Positions 21,726-34,603 of a stretch of DNA of 64,000 bases are shown piece after piece. Origin of the DNA: Diorhabda sublineata (taxonomy: Eukaryota > Arthropoda > Insecta > Coleoptera > Chrysomelidae); the NCBI RefSeq assembly GCF_026230105.1, contig NC_079476.1, positions 1,819,209 to 1,883,208 on the forward strand. Direction: 5' to 3'. How positions within the stretch are numbered: the stretch's first letter is position 1; the number at the start of each line of letters is the position of its first letter. The notes below the pieces were generated by a model. The model was not told where the DNA came from. It searched no databases and saw only the letters and a program-made list of their open reading frames with translations. The translations under genes were made by a program, and so were the position numbers.

Positions 21726-23280
21726 TGTGAAAATTTTTGATACGTAATCAAAATGGAGGAAATGCTTCACAAAACATTCAGATTCATAATAAAAAGAATC
21801 CGTTTTTGATTATTTTACAATTAATTTAAACATTAGATAATATCCTCCGACTTACTACTTGAAATAAATAACTAAACTTATTTTTAAGTACAACGACAAT
21901 TTCATTTGCAATATCACCAAAACTATAGTGGAAATTTGTTTCATTCTTTAATGTATTCATTCGAAAATTTTTCAATTAATTAAAATTTGAAAATGGATTG
22001 ATCATTCACAAAACATACTACGATTTTATGTAGTTTGGATTGAAGCGGTAATTTAACTTTCCATTTGATAGAACAATTTTCACAATCTACAAAATAACAT
22101 GTAGTAACCATTTTAGAAAAATATCACTTTTATTCTCTTGAACCACAATTCTTTCAACTTTTTTCATATACCAATAAGAAAATTAATTTAAATTTCATTG
22201 TATTAGCAGAGTTATTTTCATGTTAGTAAAAGTACCAAGATACATATTCAACTTTTAAAATTGACACACCGATACTTATTAACGATATACATTCAATAAT
22301 TCGATTTTAATAAAATATTGTTGCCATTCATGTGGTAATTGTTGAATTATTCGACAGAATTTTGCAACTGATTATCAAATATTCAATTCGTCGATCATGT
22401 AAATTAACGAAGAGCTTATTAAAATATTTTCATTCAATTGCGCACCACTGAAAGCTTCACGAATTTTCATTGTAGCGTTATTCCCAAATCATTTAATGAT
22501 GACGTTATCAATCAAAAGTATTCCTACAGTTTTTTGGTTTTCTATCCACATTATAATGGTAGGAATGTCGCAAAGAATGAATTCATTGCGATTTTAATGA
22601 TCACCAAGAAAATTATTATACAAAATTGTTGTAGAGAAAATTGATTTCCTTCTCGAGTTTTTCCATGATTCTTTGTAGTAATTGACAATACTGTATACCA
22701 TTAAAAAAATTTAACTGAAACGAATAACCGAGTACAGGTCATAATTTCTGAATCGATATATGTTAATGTTAATACTGGGGTAGCACAAGCAGGGATTTAG
22801 AGATTGAGTCGTCGCAGATGGATATACAAGGGAATACCTTGTACCTAGTTAATTTTCAACTAAAAATACAGTTGAGTACGAAAACTTATTTTGAACGTTC
22901 TGAGCAAATCCTGTAATTCCATAAAATTGTTTAGTGCTGTTTTCCTAGTATACCATATTCTTTAAGTCCAAAAAGCAATATTTTTAAGCACCAAAGTGCT
23001 TTTTACCGGTTCTTTCATATCGAATAATACAAATAGATTGCGTTGTTTGCTGTAGATAAACCTTTCAAAATATTTTAATTTGCATGTAATTATCCAACTG
23101 GAAAAATTACGGGTATATGCCGCAAGAATCATGTAATAGAACTCAATCTTTTTTGGTATAATAAATAACTTATAGATAACTAATCAAAGGCTGAACAGAC
23201 AAAAGTCACACTTCCAGAATGATTTCTCGATAGTTTACTCAGATTAAAATGAGTAGGTATGCAGATGTCCTTATGCAAGT
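21726..23280. other. AT-rich DNA without recognisable feature
   Basis: No gene, element end or tandem repeat was recognised. A 68-codon frame at 22438-22644 is considered chance. Confidence 0.6.
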
Positions 23281-24275
23281 CTTAAAAAAAAGTCGAAACG
23301 TCAAATTTTATCTTTCTTTTGGAAATTATTAAAAAAAATAAATTTACGTCTTAAAAAAAAGTCGAAACATCAAATTTTATCTTTCTTTTGAAAATTATTC
23401 AAAAAAATAAACTTAGGTCTTAAAATAAAGTCGAAACGTCAAATTTTATCTTTCTTTTGGAAATTATTAAAAAAAAATAAATTTACGTCTTAAAAAAAAG
23501 TCGAAACGTCAAATTTTATCTTTCTTTTGAAAATTATTCAAAAAAATAAACTTAGGTCTTAAAACAAAGTCGAAACGTCAAATTTTATCTTTCTTTTGAA
23601 AATTATTAAAAAAAATAAACTTAGGTCTTAAAAAAAAGTCGAAACGTCAAATTTTACCTTTCTTTCAAAAATTTAAAAAAAAAAATAAACTTAGGTCTTA
23701 AAACAAAGTCGAAACGTCAAATTTTATCTTTCTTTCAAAAATTATTAAAAAAAAAATAAACTTAGGTCTTAAAACAAAGTCAAAACGTCAAATTTTATCT
23801 TTCTTTTAAAAATTATTAAAAAAAATAAACTTATGTCTTAAAAAAAGTCGAAACGTCAAATTTTATCTTTCTTTCAAAAATTTAAAAGAAAAAAATAAAC
23901 TTAGGTCTTAAAAAAAAGTCGAAACGTCAAATTTTATCTTTCTTTTAAAAATTATTAAAAAAAAAAAATAAATTTACGTCTTAAAAAAAGTCGAAACGTC
24001 AAATTTTATCTTTCTTTCAAAAATTATTAAAAAAAAAAATAAACTTAGGTCTTAAAACAAAGTCGAAACGTCAAATTTTATCTTTCTTTCAAAAGTTATT
24101 AAAAAAAAATAAACTTAGGTCTTAAAACAAAGTCGAAACGTCAAATTTTATCTTTCTTTTAAAAATTATTAAAAAAAATAAACTTAGGTCTTAAAACAAA
24201 GTCGAAACGTCAAATTTTATCTTTCTTTCAAAAATTATAAAAAAAAATACGTCTTAAAAAAAGTCGAAACGAAAA
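23281..24275 (+). repeat. 70-bp tandem array, about 15 copies
   Basis: AGTCGAAACGTCAAATTTTA recurs at intervals of 69-72 bp (cores near 23294, 23363, 23432, 23502, 23571, 23640, 23710, 23780, 23849, 23920, 23992, 24063, 24133, 24203, 24263). Each unit ends in an A-rich stretch and CTTAGGTCTTAAAA or TTTACGTCTTAAAA. Length differences come from the A-runs. The unit is the central part of the module that forms the palindrome at 2422-2611. Confidence 0.95.
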
Positions 24276-24345
24276 TAAAATTATTAAAAATAAACTGATT
24301 TCAAATCAGAAGAGACCTAAAATCAAGAACATTTAGATCATTGAA
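24276..24345 (+). repeat. Outer arm of the module at the end of the 70-bp array
   Basis: After the last array unit the sequence runs into AGAGACCTAAAATCAAGAAC then ATTTAGA, the same outer arm found at 2579-2606 and near 39675-39700. It shows that the array arose inside one copy of that module. Confidence 0.8.
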
Positions 24346-24858
24346 ATGAATAAATATATAATATATTTTATAAGGAAACAATAAAGGCGTCGAACGAAAA
24401 ATTAAGCTCATTTTATGCTAGTAGGAAAGATATTGTATGCAATTCGTGTGTAAAGGCGAAAATAGAGCTTTACACACTTGTTACATTACATAGATAACTA
24501 TTTGATTGGGTGTTCGGGTTTTGATATCAAAGATTTTTATTAATATAACAATCGATTTTGAAAACAGTTTCCTTACTGCTTTTGGGTAAATATAGCTTCA
24601 TTTTTAGGGAGCTAAGATTTGCTATGTCTCCGATTGAAACGACATTAAGCAAAAATAGTCCCTCATATACAAAATTTGAAATTTCATTAACCACATATTA
24701 ATTAAAAAAAAAAACATTGTGTAGGTACGTGTGTCAATTTAAAAAGTTAATTATGTTATTATTTTCACAAATTTGGGTGCAATTTAGAAATCCCATGGGA
24801 ATAATTGAACTGAATATGTCTGATCAAGCTACCGTGTTCGATGTGCATGTGCATTATA
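24346..24858. other. No recognisable feature
   Basis: AT-rich DNA between the array and a short inverted-repeat element. Confidence 0.5.
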
Positions 24859-25018
24859 TACAGGGTGCATTCAGAGTGCTGTTAGTGTTCACATAATACA
24901 TCATCATTCTCTAATATGTACAATTGTCTACATTTTGTTCTCCATTTTTTCTTAAGTTGATCTTAAGGACAAAGTTAATAATGTGATCAAACATAAAAAA
25001 GAGATTTCTTACCCTGTA
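24859..25018. mobile_element. Possible 160-bp MITE with TACAGGGT ends
   Basis: TACAGGGTG (24859-24867) and ACCCTGTA (25011-25018) are inverted and flanked by TATA-like sequence on both sides. Short elements beginning TACAGGGTG are common in insect genomes. The inverted repeat is only 8 bp, so the call is tentative. Confidence 0.4.
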
Positions 25019-25429
25019 TACGAAAATTTATTGTCCATACATGAAATCGATAAGAGAATTTATTTACAATAATAGTTAAAAGAAACCTCCTTTTTCGGTG
25101 AAACACTATGTTATGAAAATGAAAATTTAATAACTGAAAATCAAATAAAAACATCAAAATATTCAACTACTCATTAATAGGTACAAAATTCGATTTTTTA
25201 ATAACAATGCTACACTTACTAACGAATATTACTTTTCTAAATTCTTATGAAAACATTTTGAATCATAAGCTACGAAGCCAACACTAATCTGAAATTCAAG
25301 TCTTACCAACATAACTCTAAAAATAATATAAAAATATTTATGAAAATGTTATGAATTTTTTCAGCGTCAGATTTATATGATGTGATCACAAAATATAAAA
25401 TTTAGTTCTCCAAATTTATATATTTATAA

Positions 25430-26155
25430 GAAATTTATGGTAATTTTATAGTTTCGTGGACCTCTCATTTTTTAGCTCTAGAAAATCGAAAAATTATCCG
25501 ATTTAGATAATTTTTTTCACAAAATCTTCGTGTCTACGGTTGATTTACGAAAAAAATTATGAAAATAAAAAAATGGAAACATATATTGGTTTCAGGGCTT
25601 TAAATGATCATGAAAATGCACTAATTCACGTATAATTGTTGATTACTTTTTTCCAGATAATCAAATGAAGTTGTTATATTTTTTTTCATAATTTACACAA
25701 AAAAAAACAAATAAAAAAAATTGTACAAAAATGTTGATTTATCAGGTTTTTACAATTAAAAATAATAACAATTCCTCTTAAACTGACCTTTTCTCACATA
25801 TAATCGTTTGTACTTTTTTTATTAACTAATCATTCAAGATATATGAACAAAAACATTCTTGAAATCACTTATTCTGATGAAGTGTACAAAATCAAAAGTT
25901 AATTTTGAAAAATTGAAAATTTCCACCATTGAAATAATGGTATCTTACTAAGGTTGACTGTTAAAGAGAATTTAAAGTCTTAAAACGATATAAAATCTTC
26001 AAGTGAGATATTTTCTATATATTTTCACATAAATTCGCCGTGAAAAAGATTTTTGGAAAAAATTCATCGAAATCGGAAGATTTTTTGATTTTCTAGAGCC
26101 AAAAAACTAGGGGACCGCGAAAGTATGAAATTACCATCAAAACTTATTATCAGGG
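25430..26155. mobile_element. Foldback element with inverted repeats of about 110 bp
   Basis: The left arm 25436-25545 (ATGGTAATTTTATAGTTTCG, TAGCTCTAGAAAATCGAAAA) returns inverted at 26030-26150 (TTTTCTAGAGCCAAAAAACT, CGCGAAAGTATGAAATTACC). The arms are about 80% alike. The roughly 500-bp interior is AT-rich and non-coding. No target duplication is evident. Confidence 0.75.
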
Positions 26156-26679
26156 TGTAAGAATAGAATTTATTTCTTTGAATCCTAGAAGTTGAGCAAA
26201 AATAAAAGATATTAAAAATTGACGAGGAAATTACTACTAGTCGATATTAAAAATATTGGAAAAAAGGTAATTATTTCCAATTGGGGCTCCAAGCAAAAAT
26301 CGCTTCAAAAATTCTTTCCCCACCTGGAAACTCTTTTGAGTTTTTATGGGATTTCATCGAAACAAAAAAAAAACGATTTCAAGGTATACTATTGATCTTA
26401 TTACTTATACTATTTAGTATATTAGTGACAAGGATGATGTGGGGGACTAAATAATTTTGTAATTAATAAAAATATTTATGTCCTTGTCAGTTTATTTTTT
26501 AAGCTATACCTATACCTAAAAATCATGTTTATTTCGATAAAACCCCATAAAACACATCTTCCTCCATTTATATATCTAATTATCTACCAATTTTTGTCAA
26601 AAGTTTCAATTCTAAATAATTTGCAAAAATAGGAATAATACTCTGAATAAACAGCAAAGATAAGATTGTACAAAAGTGA

Positions 26680-27100
26680 TTACGCCGATCGTACCTCATG
26701 GATGTGAGTCCTGGGTGCTAACCCAGAAGAGTCCTGAAGAAATAGTACGATAGATAATGAGGGCTTGAGAATCAAAAACGAGTTATGGTAAAAAAGAACA
26801 ACTGCTGGGCTAAAAGAAATATATAAAGAGCTTAGGAGTTACACAAGTAGTTAGAACCCAAGAATTCAGGTGGTTGGGATATGTGGACAAAATGAATGCA
26901 AACAGAATTCCCAAAAAAGCACAGACGTAGCGCGAGGAAATCAGGAGAAGAAGAGATAGACCAAAGAAGAAATGAATGGGAGAGGTAATATCACATTTGA
27001 GAAGAGAAGGAAGGACATAAACGAATGGAGAGGTAAAGTAAAGAGAATTAAGGAAAAAGAACACAACAGAGCTTAAAGAGTTTCATTATAAACAGATTCC
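26680..27100 (+). pseudogene. Decayed LINE reverse-transcriptase C-terminal region
   Basis: Plus-strand frames give HGCESWVLTQKS near 26698, the conserved Y-G-x-E-x-W block after the RT domain. Then come LGVTQVVRTQEFRWLGYVDK (26830-26890) and MNANRIPKKAQT, the R.LRWLGHV.RM.-.R.PK.. block, followed by a basic RRRRDRPKKK stretch corresponding to GRRRRGRPK.RW. Stops interrupt all of it. It is the 3' end of a 5'-truncated Jockey/RTE-like LINE, possibly a different subfamily from the copies at 11.6 and 19 kb. Confidence 0.85.
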
Positions 27101-28576
27101 AATATATATTTTCTTGATTATCTACGATTTTGATATATTTGATTTCGTATACATCATCGATTTGATTTTTACCTGACTAGTAGTTCACATTTGGAAGTGA
27201 ACTGGGGAATGTTCAAGTACACGAATCAAATAGCAGCGCTGGCTGGTAACGAGAGATGCTACTCTGATGAGACGCAAGAATGTCAAAACTAGACAGCGTT
27301 TACAAATCTTTCCTTGTAATTGCGATCCATTAAGGATGTTGATATCGACAAAAAGGTCAAGGAACATCACGATCTTCAACGGAAATTCAGATTATTTTTT
27401 CGAAGTGATAAGTAGCAATCATATATATACACTAAATTGTATATAAATGAATGGAATATCGTTGGATTTGAATTAAATATTAATGGAATGAGAGGTTTTA
27501 CATAGGTAATTCAAAAGTAGAGCAAGGTGTTGATATTGGGAATCCTAATTGAAAAAATGAGAATGGAAGGACTGTATGTAATTTATATGATTTTAGAAGT
27601 GATACAAGTCATGATGATTTCGTAGTCTTCAATAAGAGCTGCTCAGAAAAATACCTGAGGAGATGGACATGGGCTGGGATAATTAATTAATACCAATTTA
27701 TTAAGGGAATAGAAGAAAAAAACAGGTGAATGTAGGGAAATTACTATAAGAAAACAGTAAAAAGCAACTGTAAAATTGAATGCAGTTCTATTCTTTCAAC
27801 ATAATATTATACAAATCAACAATAATGTTGATTTTCCAAAATTTATTCAATTTATAGGACAAAAAAGGGATCGTGAAATGATTATACACTATTAGAATAT
27901 ACAAATTTTAGTGCGTAAAATTCAATAATTTTCCAGTTATATTGGTTTGACTTATAGCAAAATATTACTAATAAAAAAAACCACAAACATCTATTTGGTT
28001 AGAAAAATGAAGATGAATTTTTTCCGTAAAATTTTATGAGATGAGTGTGTGCGCACAGTGCCCAAAAAAACAGTTCAATCGGCAGTAACAAAGGTCTATC
28101 ATCGTTCTGAAACGTTTCGTTGTCTCGAAAAAAATCTTGTTTCTATAATATATTTCGTAATAATAGAAACGTCAACAACAACTTTACATTGTTATCATGT
28201 TTTTGAACCAAACTGCTATTCCCGAATTTAAATAGAATCGATTAAAATAATAATAATTAAATATATTAATTTCACACTTCGATGTAGTAAGCTAGGCAAT
28301 TGAGTTTCACTAGTTAAAAATGATTAGAGATTAACGAAGCTTTTTCTTGAAAATACATGTTACATATAATATTCATGTATATAATAACTTCTAGAGCAAA
28401 AAACAGCATCCAAAGTTCATATTTTGGTCAGAAGTTGCTGTCACTATTAAACTTTATTCAAAGTAAGTTGAAGAGAGCCCCATGTATGGAGATTTTTTAT
28501 TTTTGTTATTTTAACTAATGTTTACAAAATAATAAACATCGAAAAGACCTAAAATATTTATTTTGTCGATATTTAG
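27101..28576. other. No recognisable feature
   Basis: AT-rich DNA; frames at 27185-27379 (-) and 28049-28231 (+) are short and match nothing known to me. Confidence 0.5.
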
Positions 28577-29105
28577 CTACGAGGGCCGTTTTTTTTAGGC
28601 TATAAATAGAAGACAAGTTCATATAAAACAATAATTTTAGTATCAAAAGATTGATACACTTTCCAACATAATCAACGAGGAGATTGAGACGTTTGTCATA
28701 TCTGTGGGCAAAGTTTACCGCCAATGTAGTCTAACCGTTCAGTAACAATAAAGTACGAAACAGACCTTGACACTCCTGGAAATTCCGTAGACAAAGTAGT
28801 AATGTTGAATCTGCGGTTTTCTTCAACTATTCTGTCAACTCGTTGAACCAGGTAATCTGAAACGTCCTTGGCCCCCTTCATTATGAACATCATTACGACC
28901 ATTTTTCAATTTTCGTCACCATTCTCGTATAACACCATCATTCATGAAGTTTTCCCCATACACACGACTCATTCTCCGATAGATGGCCTTCAGCCTGTAG
29001 AAAACGAATCACACTTCGCAATTCACACTTGGCGGGAGCATAAATAATGGCGGACATGTTTACGTGGCTGTAGCACTACGCCGACTGACGCCTGAATATC
29101 AACAA
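28577..29105 (-). mobile_element. Internally deleted mariner element (copy 2)
   Basis: It begins at a mariner-type end, TA then CGAGGGCCGTTTTTTT (from 28579). Minus-strand text at 28705-28690 (YDKRLNLLVDYV) is the transposase C-terminus. 28870-28720 gives DVSDYLVQRVDRIVEENRRF and then LSTEFPGVSRS, the N-terminal helix-turn-helix. Near 28975-28935 is the VYGENFM equivalent. The leader with ATGTTTACGTGGCTGTAGCA (29055-29074 on the plus strand) matches copy 1 at 4270-4890. The catalytic centre is deleted and the right terminal repeat is lost. Confidence 0.85.
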
Positions 29106-30369
29106 CATCTATTGAGGAACAAACAGCTCTCGTATTAAATGAAGTCATTACTCAATTCTTTTGTTTTCAAATGAAATACTTGTTTTATAAACGACACAAA
29201 ATAATATCGATAAAGAGCGAATCATTTCAGCTCATAAACCAGAAGAACAAACTTAGTTCTTGAGATTAGCGCAGGTTCCAAATAAAAATACCGGCCTATT
29301 TTCCCGAAAGAAAAAAATTGGCGGAAAAACTTCATGTAGTACGCGCGTCAAACGTTTCATAACTTTGTTTGAACGTCAAATAAAAACGCTGTAATAGCGT
29401 AAGTAGTTTTTCAAGCCGGAAAACTCTCGCAAGAATTTATCGAAAGTGTCTGCAAATTCATGCGTTAAGTTCGGACCTCGAATAAGGGCGCTGCAATAGT
29501 GTAAGAAGTTTCGCAAGTCAAAATACCGTCGCAAGAAGTAATTGAAAGTGCCGGATCGAATTTTTTAAAACAGCACTGGAAAATCCTACGAAAATCACTG
29601 ATTATTTTGGAAATAATTGTAGTCCATACACGTTTTCTATTCAGTAAAATATATTTGATAGAATTAGATTAAAAAAATATTTCTTAAAACTACTTTGGAA
29701 GCAATCGATACATTCTACGATAAATTGTGTGTTTTCTGCGAATTTGTGTCAAAAACACCCTTGCCTGTTAACTCATATGCCCCACGATTAAATCATTATT
29801 TATATACCTACATGACAAGTTTGTTTGTAACGTGAGGGAAGTACATGTATGTAATTACTTTCGGTAAGTAAATATCTTTTAAATCGCGTGGCTTGTGTTA
29901 TTACATTATTTTAATAAGTGTTGCCTTTTGATTCATTTATATCATACAACATATGCAAACGTGTTGTATTTATTTACATACTTTCTCTTGCTTATAAATA
30001 TCACTCATTTCACTAATTCGTCCTTTTTTCACTACGACTATTTATTCAAAACAAACTTACTGCATTTACACAAATCATTTATATATCAAAATAAAACTCT
30101 ACAAAGTTCTAGAATAAAAAGAAGCAAAAGAATTAAGTGAATAGACGTTTCTAGGAAATATTTAAAAGAAATAATGTAAATAAACCGCCTGGTATTATAA
30201 ATAGTTCTAAAAGGAAAAGAAAAGAGTCTTACGCAATTCATATAAAGTAAACGACGCCGCGCGAATTCGCTGAATCTTTAACATTACAATTAAAATACAC
30301 TGCGGTTTTTGTTTGATTTCAAAAAAAAATTTAATCAAAAAACAGACAAAGTGATATATGAAAACGGTC
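29106..30369. other. No gene; one old 102-bp duplication
   Basis: 29387-29455 and 29489-29557 are diverged direct copies (CGCTGTAATAGCGTAAGTAG versus CGCTGCAATAGTGTAAGAAG, then CTCGCAAGAA / GTCGCAAGAA). The rest is AT-rich DNA without recognisable genes. Confidence 0.55.
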
Positions 30370-31030
30370 AACATCTGAAAAAGCCTATGCAGATGATTCC
30401 GTATTAATAGTTAAAGTCACAAACTGGAAAGTAAAATAAGTTTTAGGAACATTAACATAAAGATTAACGAAAAGAAAACAAAGAAAATGATTATATTCAA
30501 AGACGGAAAGGTACATGAAATATATTGAGATGAAACGAAACTAGAACCGGTGAATCATAACTTTAAATAACTAGAATCGAAAATAACGGAAGACTCTAGT
30601 ATCAAGGATGGTATAAAGTGGCGGCATAAAGACAGAAGTACCAAAAAAGCCTTTCTTGCAATGTAAGAGATACCAAAATGAAGAAAAATACAAAATTTTT
30701 GTAGAGTAGCCACTCCTATACTGACAGGGCTAAAACATGGCTACAAAAATAGAGAACAGGGAGCAGGAGATGATATATCTATGGAAAATATAAGGTAAAA
30801 CAATCAGACAGGATTTATACAAACAGGAAACATCTAAGATGGTTTGAATATGTTACAAGAATGAGAAAATCTAAAATGGTTAGAAGAATGTACCCAATAA
30901 AAGCAGCAAATAAGAAAAAAGTATGACCAAGATAAATATGGAATGAGGAAGTAATAGACAGGAAAGATTTGAGGATACTTTGGAGGAGCTGTACACCCAC
31001 TAGACATGTTTAAGATCAAGTAGTGATATA
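30370..31030 (+). pseudogene. Decayed LINE reverse transcriptase with YADD box
   Basis: At 30385-30420 the plus strand reads AYADDSVLIVKV, the RT active-site box (YADD) where the two catalytic aspartates bind metal. Downstream come INEKKTKKMI-like text (about 30465-30490), then GLKHGYK near 30725. KHLRWFEYVTRMRKSKMVRR follows at about 30828-30888 and continues MYPIKAANKKK, then WNEEVIDRKDLRILW (30937-30982). This is the RT-to-C-terminus order of Jockey/RTE-like LINEs. Multiple stops and at least one frame shift make it dead. It is 5' truncated just before the active site. Confidence 0.88.
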
Positions 31031-33147
31031 GTACTAGAGAATGGAACTAATCAATATACATTTGATTTCAATATCAAAATGAAGAGATACATCGACTGAT
31101 CTCAATCAACATCTTGTAAACACCGCAATTCACTGATAGGTTGAGAAGTGATTGTTGCTGATACAGAGGAAATTTGTGTTTCTTGTGGATCTAAATTTTT
31201 CATTTATAGATTCCAAAGGTCAGTGGTTCGAGTCAAGATTAATGGCAATCATGAAATCATACGTAATAAAATGAAGTTTTGGCGATACCGTATGGATAAG
31301 TTGGCAGTGGTCACATATAATTTCGGTGACAAATTTCACGTGTATCTATAGAATCGTAGCTTTAATAAGTTTTACTCTACATTTCCACATCTGTATTTAT
31401 ATTGTTTATCGTTGTGAATTAGTTAAAAGCGATTCTAAATATACATACGGCTATCTGTTGGTGAATTTCCTCAATTTCGAATCGGAAAGTCTGAAAGTGA
31501 ACGTCGAAACGAGAAAATAATATTATTATTGATGATATTATTTTTGCCACCAACTACCTTTTATCTTGGAAAAATCCCTAAGGGTTAGCATCCTTCAATA
31601 TAACCAAGCATGTGTTGGGACGTTTTTCAAAGGTACTAAAGTAAATGTTCGAAGGGTCGGATTAGTTTGTCTGTCCAAATAAGGTAAACAACTTTCCTGG
31701 AAATTTTAAGCTACATTTACTTAAGGAATAAGGGCTTTGCGCAAAATTCAACATTCTAGGGCAGGGACAAAAAAATAGATAAGAGGATTTTCAAACAAAC
31801 CCCTATTATAGTGACGTTCTTTTTTATTTTTGAATAAATTGAATAGATATGGAAGTGAGGAAAGTACATTTGATAAATACTTTTTCATTTTATTTACTTT
31901 GATATAATTATATTCAATATACAGTGTGTTTCCAACATAAAATGGAATATTATTGTGAGCGAGTCCTAATTAAATTTCAAGATTATAAGGCTGCAGAATC
32001 TGATTTTCAATAGGACTTATTTCGATTATAATAATACACTAGTTAAAACTAAGCTCAAAAAATACTAAAATGGTTATAAAAAATGAATGAGCATTAAAAT
32101 AATACTTCAAACTATCATTAGAGGTGACTCATGAAAAAAAATTGAGTCAGTTAGAGATTTTACTTTTGAAAATACTTTTTAAAACAACTTTATTGTTACA
32201 AAAATTATAATTTACAATTTTGTAATTTTACAAGCGAATGATCTTAATTAATTACACGATTGATTTAAGCAGTTTCATCATTTTATTATTTACCACAATC
32301 TTATTTATAATAAAATAAATGCTGATAGTTGTTCATGTAATTTACTTTCGCGTAATTTGCCACATTCATATAATTGTTTCAGACTTTTAACAATCCTCAA
32401 ACTATATTATGACTGTTTTGAATTGAGATTTGGATCACTTTGAAATGTAATAATGATTCCGTGTATTCACCGATTAGTACTTTTGTCTGCGAAAGCTGGA
32501 TACTAACGTACGTAAGGTCTTGGAACGTACCAAAATAGACAAGAAGCTAGAAGATAGAAAAATTGATTATACGGCTACCTGAGATGAAGAATGAGGAAAA
32601 GGTCTAGGAAGTTACAAAGCCAAGAAGACAAAATATGAAGATCAGAAAAAGACACCAACCACATGGAATCGTTTATTACTGATGACAAGGAGTTAATGAC
32701 ACAGATGCGATCGTAGCAATGGATAGAAGAAAAAGAACAAAAAATTATGCTTTTCTTTTCCGATTTATATATCTTTCTTAAGAACGTTCATTTTTCAATA
32801 AAGATTAAGCTTCAAATGAAGATTCAACTTCGTTAATCCGTAATTTCACAGTTTGTAAGTACAAAGTTAGAATAGTTTGTCGAGATTGTAATTAAATACT
32901 CTCAATTTTTAGTAGTGACTCTGATGGTTTTCGAAGATAATGATAGAGAACATTCCGAATTGATAAACACTATTCATCACATAACTTTTGGTGTTTTACC
33001 AGTTATGGTTTCATTTTGGAATCTCTATTAAGTTATTTCGTTAAATCAAGTACGACTATGTGAATGAGAATAAGGTTCTGGCAACTATTTATCCTCCATA
33101 GGTTAATTGGGGATCTTCTACAAGGAAATTTTAAACGTACTTAATAT
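31031..33147. other. No recognisable feature
   Basis: AT-rich DNA. Frames at 31148-31520 (+) are short and unrecognised. A purine-rich stretch at 32520-32720 has the look of a very old coding remnant but cannot be assigned. Confidence 0.5.
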
Positions 33148-33547
33148 TGTTACGAACAACTCTACGACATAAGCCGTGGAGCCGCTCCTGTCCGGTTATA
33201 ATGAAGCATTAAAATTTGGTGAAAGTGGCGGCGCTTTTAATATGCTTTTTCTATAAACATCGGCGAGTTGTGTATGTTATTTTTTAAGAACTGATTTCTA
33301 GAAAGTTCTTTTTATTCATTTGTTTCGTTTTTTTTTGTTTCCCAGAATTTTTGAGTATACAAAGTAGTTTGTTAAGCGGAGTGAGTCAGTTTATAACTAA
33401 AAGTCATAATGATCGAAACGAAATAGAAAAGAATTTGAATAAATTAGTAGTTAGTTAAATTTAGTGTGAGTGTTCAAATAAATTGAGTGCGTAAGAGACA
33501 GTGTTTATAAATTTACCTCACCGATGGATAGATAATAAAATATTACA
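33148..33547 (+). mobile_element. Possible solo LTR
   Basis: The 400-bp block starts TGTTACGAACAACTC and ends AATAAAATATTACA, a TG...CA structure as in Gypsy-type LTRs. It is more GC-rich at the left, has TATA-like TCTATAAAC near 33249, an initiator-like GAGTCAGTTT near 33384 and a polyadenylation-type AATAAA near the right end. No second copy, primer-binding site or clear target duplication (AATAT versus TTATG) was found, so it rests on architecture only. Confidence 0.35.
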
Positions 33548-34603
33548 TTATGTGAGCTTTTTATTTTTATGTACACTGCTAATAATTTCTATAAAATCCA
33601 CCAATAATACTAATTTTGCTGTTACCGGTCCCTTTTCATCAAATATTATATTGTGAAATTACTGCTCAGATTTTACTAAAAGCTTGAATCCAAAAGTATA
33701 ATCCGTAATATTATAGGTTAGTTAGGTATGTTCAGTTCCAAATTTGGAAAAAGTAGAAATCAAATCCTCACATTTGAAGCTACAATATGAAAACTATATT
33801 TCACTAATTAACTAATTTTCTTATTCAAAGTTAATCATTTCCCACGTACATTTTATGTTTATAATGACTCAATCAGTACATATTTACAATACAAATTCAA
33901 TAGATTGTCTTCAGAGAAGTGAGACATTGAAATTGAATAACATAATTATCAATCTGAAACCGAGCGTTGTGTCCAACAGTGATTTAGTGACAATCCACAC
34001 AAGCTGAATACCAACCTTGTTAGAGGTCATGTTTATTAATGCTGGACATGTGTGATAACACGTTCTGCCAACAATCAAATACTATTTGTTTATTGGCTGG
34101 AAAATGTTCGAATACAGTGTTTAGGAAACACCGATAATGTTCCTTTATAGGTAATATCTATATGAGGGAACTACATTAATTGATCATATATGTTTATTGG
34201 ATTGTTTTTCGAATAAATATTATGAACTGGACTTATTTAAATTACATAGAAAACAGTTTCACTGTGAAATTTCACAAAATGCAAAGTATTTTTCAATTTT
34301 AAAAAAATAGGAAACCAAAACAATGATCAGTGCGTGATCAGCACGTGAACGTAACGAGCGAAACGCGGCTTTGCATCGTGTCTGCCGCGTCGCTTAAGAA
34401 GCCGTTGGATCAGGTGGATTACAAGGCATCGAACTGCATTATTTATATTTGTCTGTTGCATAATTTGTGATGACCTGAAACATTCAACTATCGAAGAATT
34501 ACATTTGATAAGTGAAAAAAGTGTATACAACATGTCCAGGAAAAGGTTGAAACTAAAATGTTGAAGACAGTGGAACTTCAATTGTGTCTGATGGAAATAA
34601 GGA
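33548..34603. other. No gene recognised; a GC-rich patch at 34325-34440
   Basis: Mostly AT-rich. 34325-34440 is unusually GC-rich (AACGAGCGAAACGCGGCTTT, CTGCCGCGTCGCTTAAGAAG) and lies in an 84-codon minus-strand frame (34581-34327) whose last 40 residues are basic (RLLKRRGRHDAKPRF). It may be an old coding fragment, but nothing confirms it. Confidence 0.4.

Noticed and set aside
23281..24275. CRISPR-like array
   Set aside because: The repeat units are directly adjacent, with A-rich tails instead of unique spacers. The DNA is eukaryotic and no cas-type genes are present.
30815..31019. Two overlapping 61-codon minus-strand frames
   Set aside because: They are antisense to the LINE C-terminal block (KHLRWFEYVTRM).
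31205..31232. tRNA B-box-like GGTTCGAGTC
   Set aside because: No A box, acceptor stem or cloverleaf could be built around it. It is a chance match; TTTGAATCC at 15009 is part of a short tandem repeat for the same reason.
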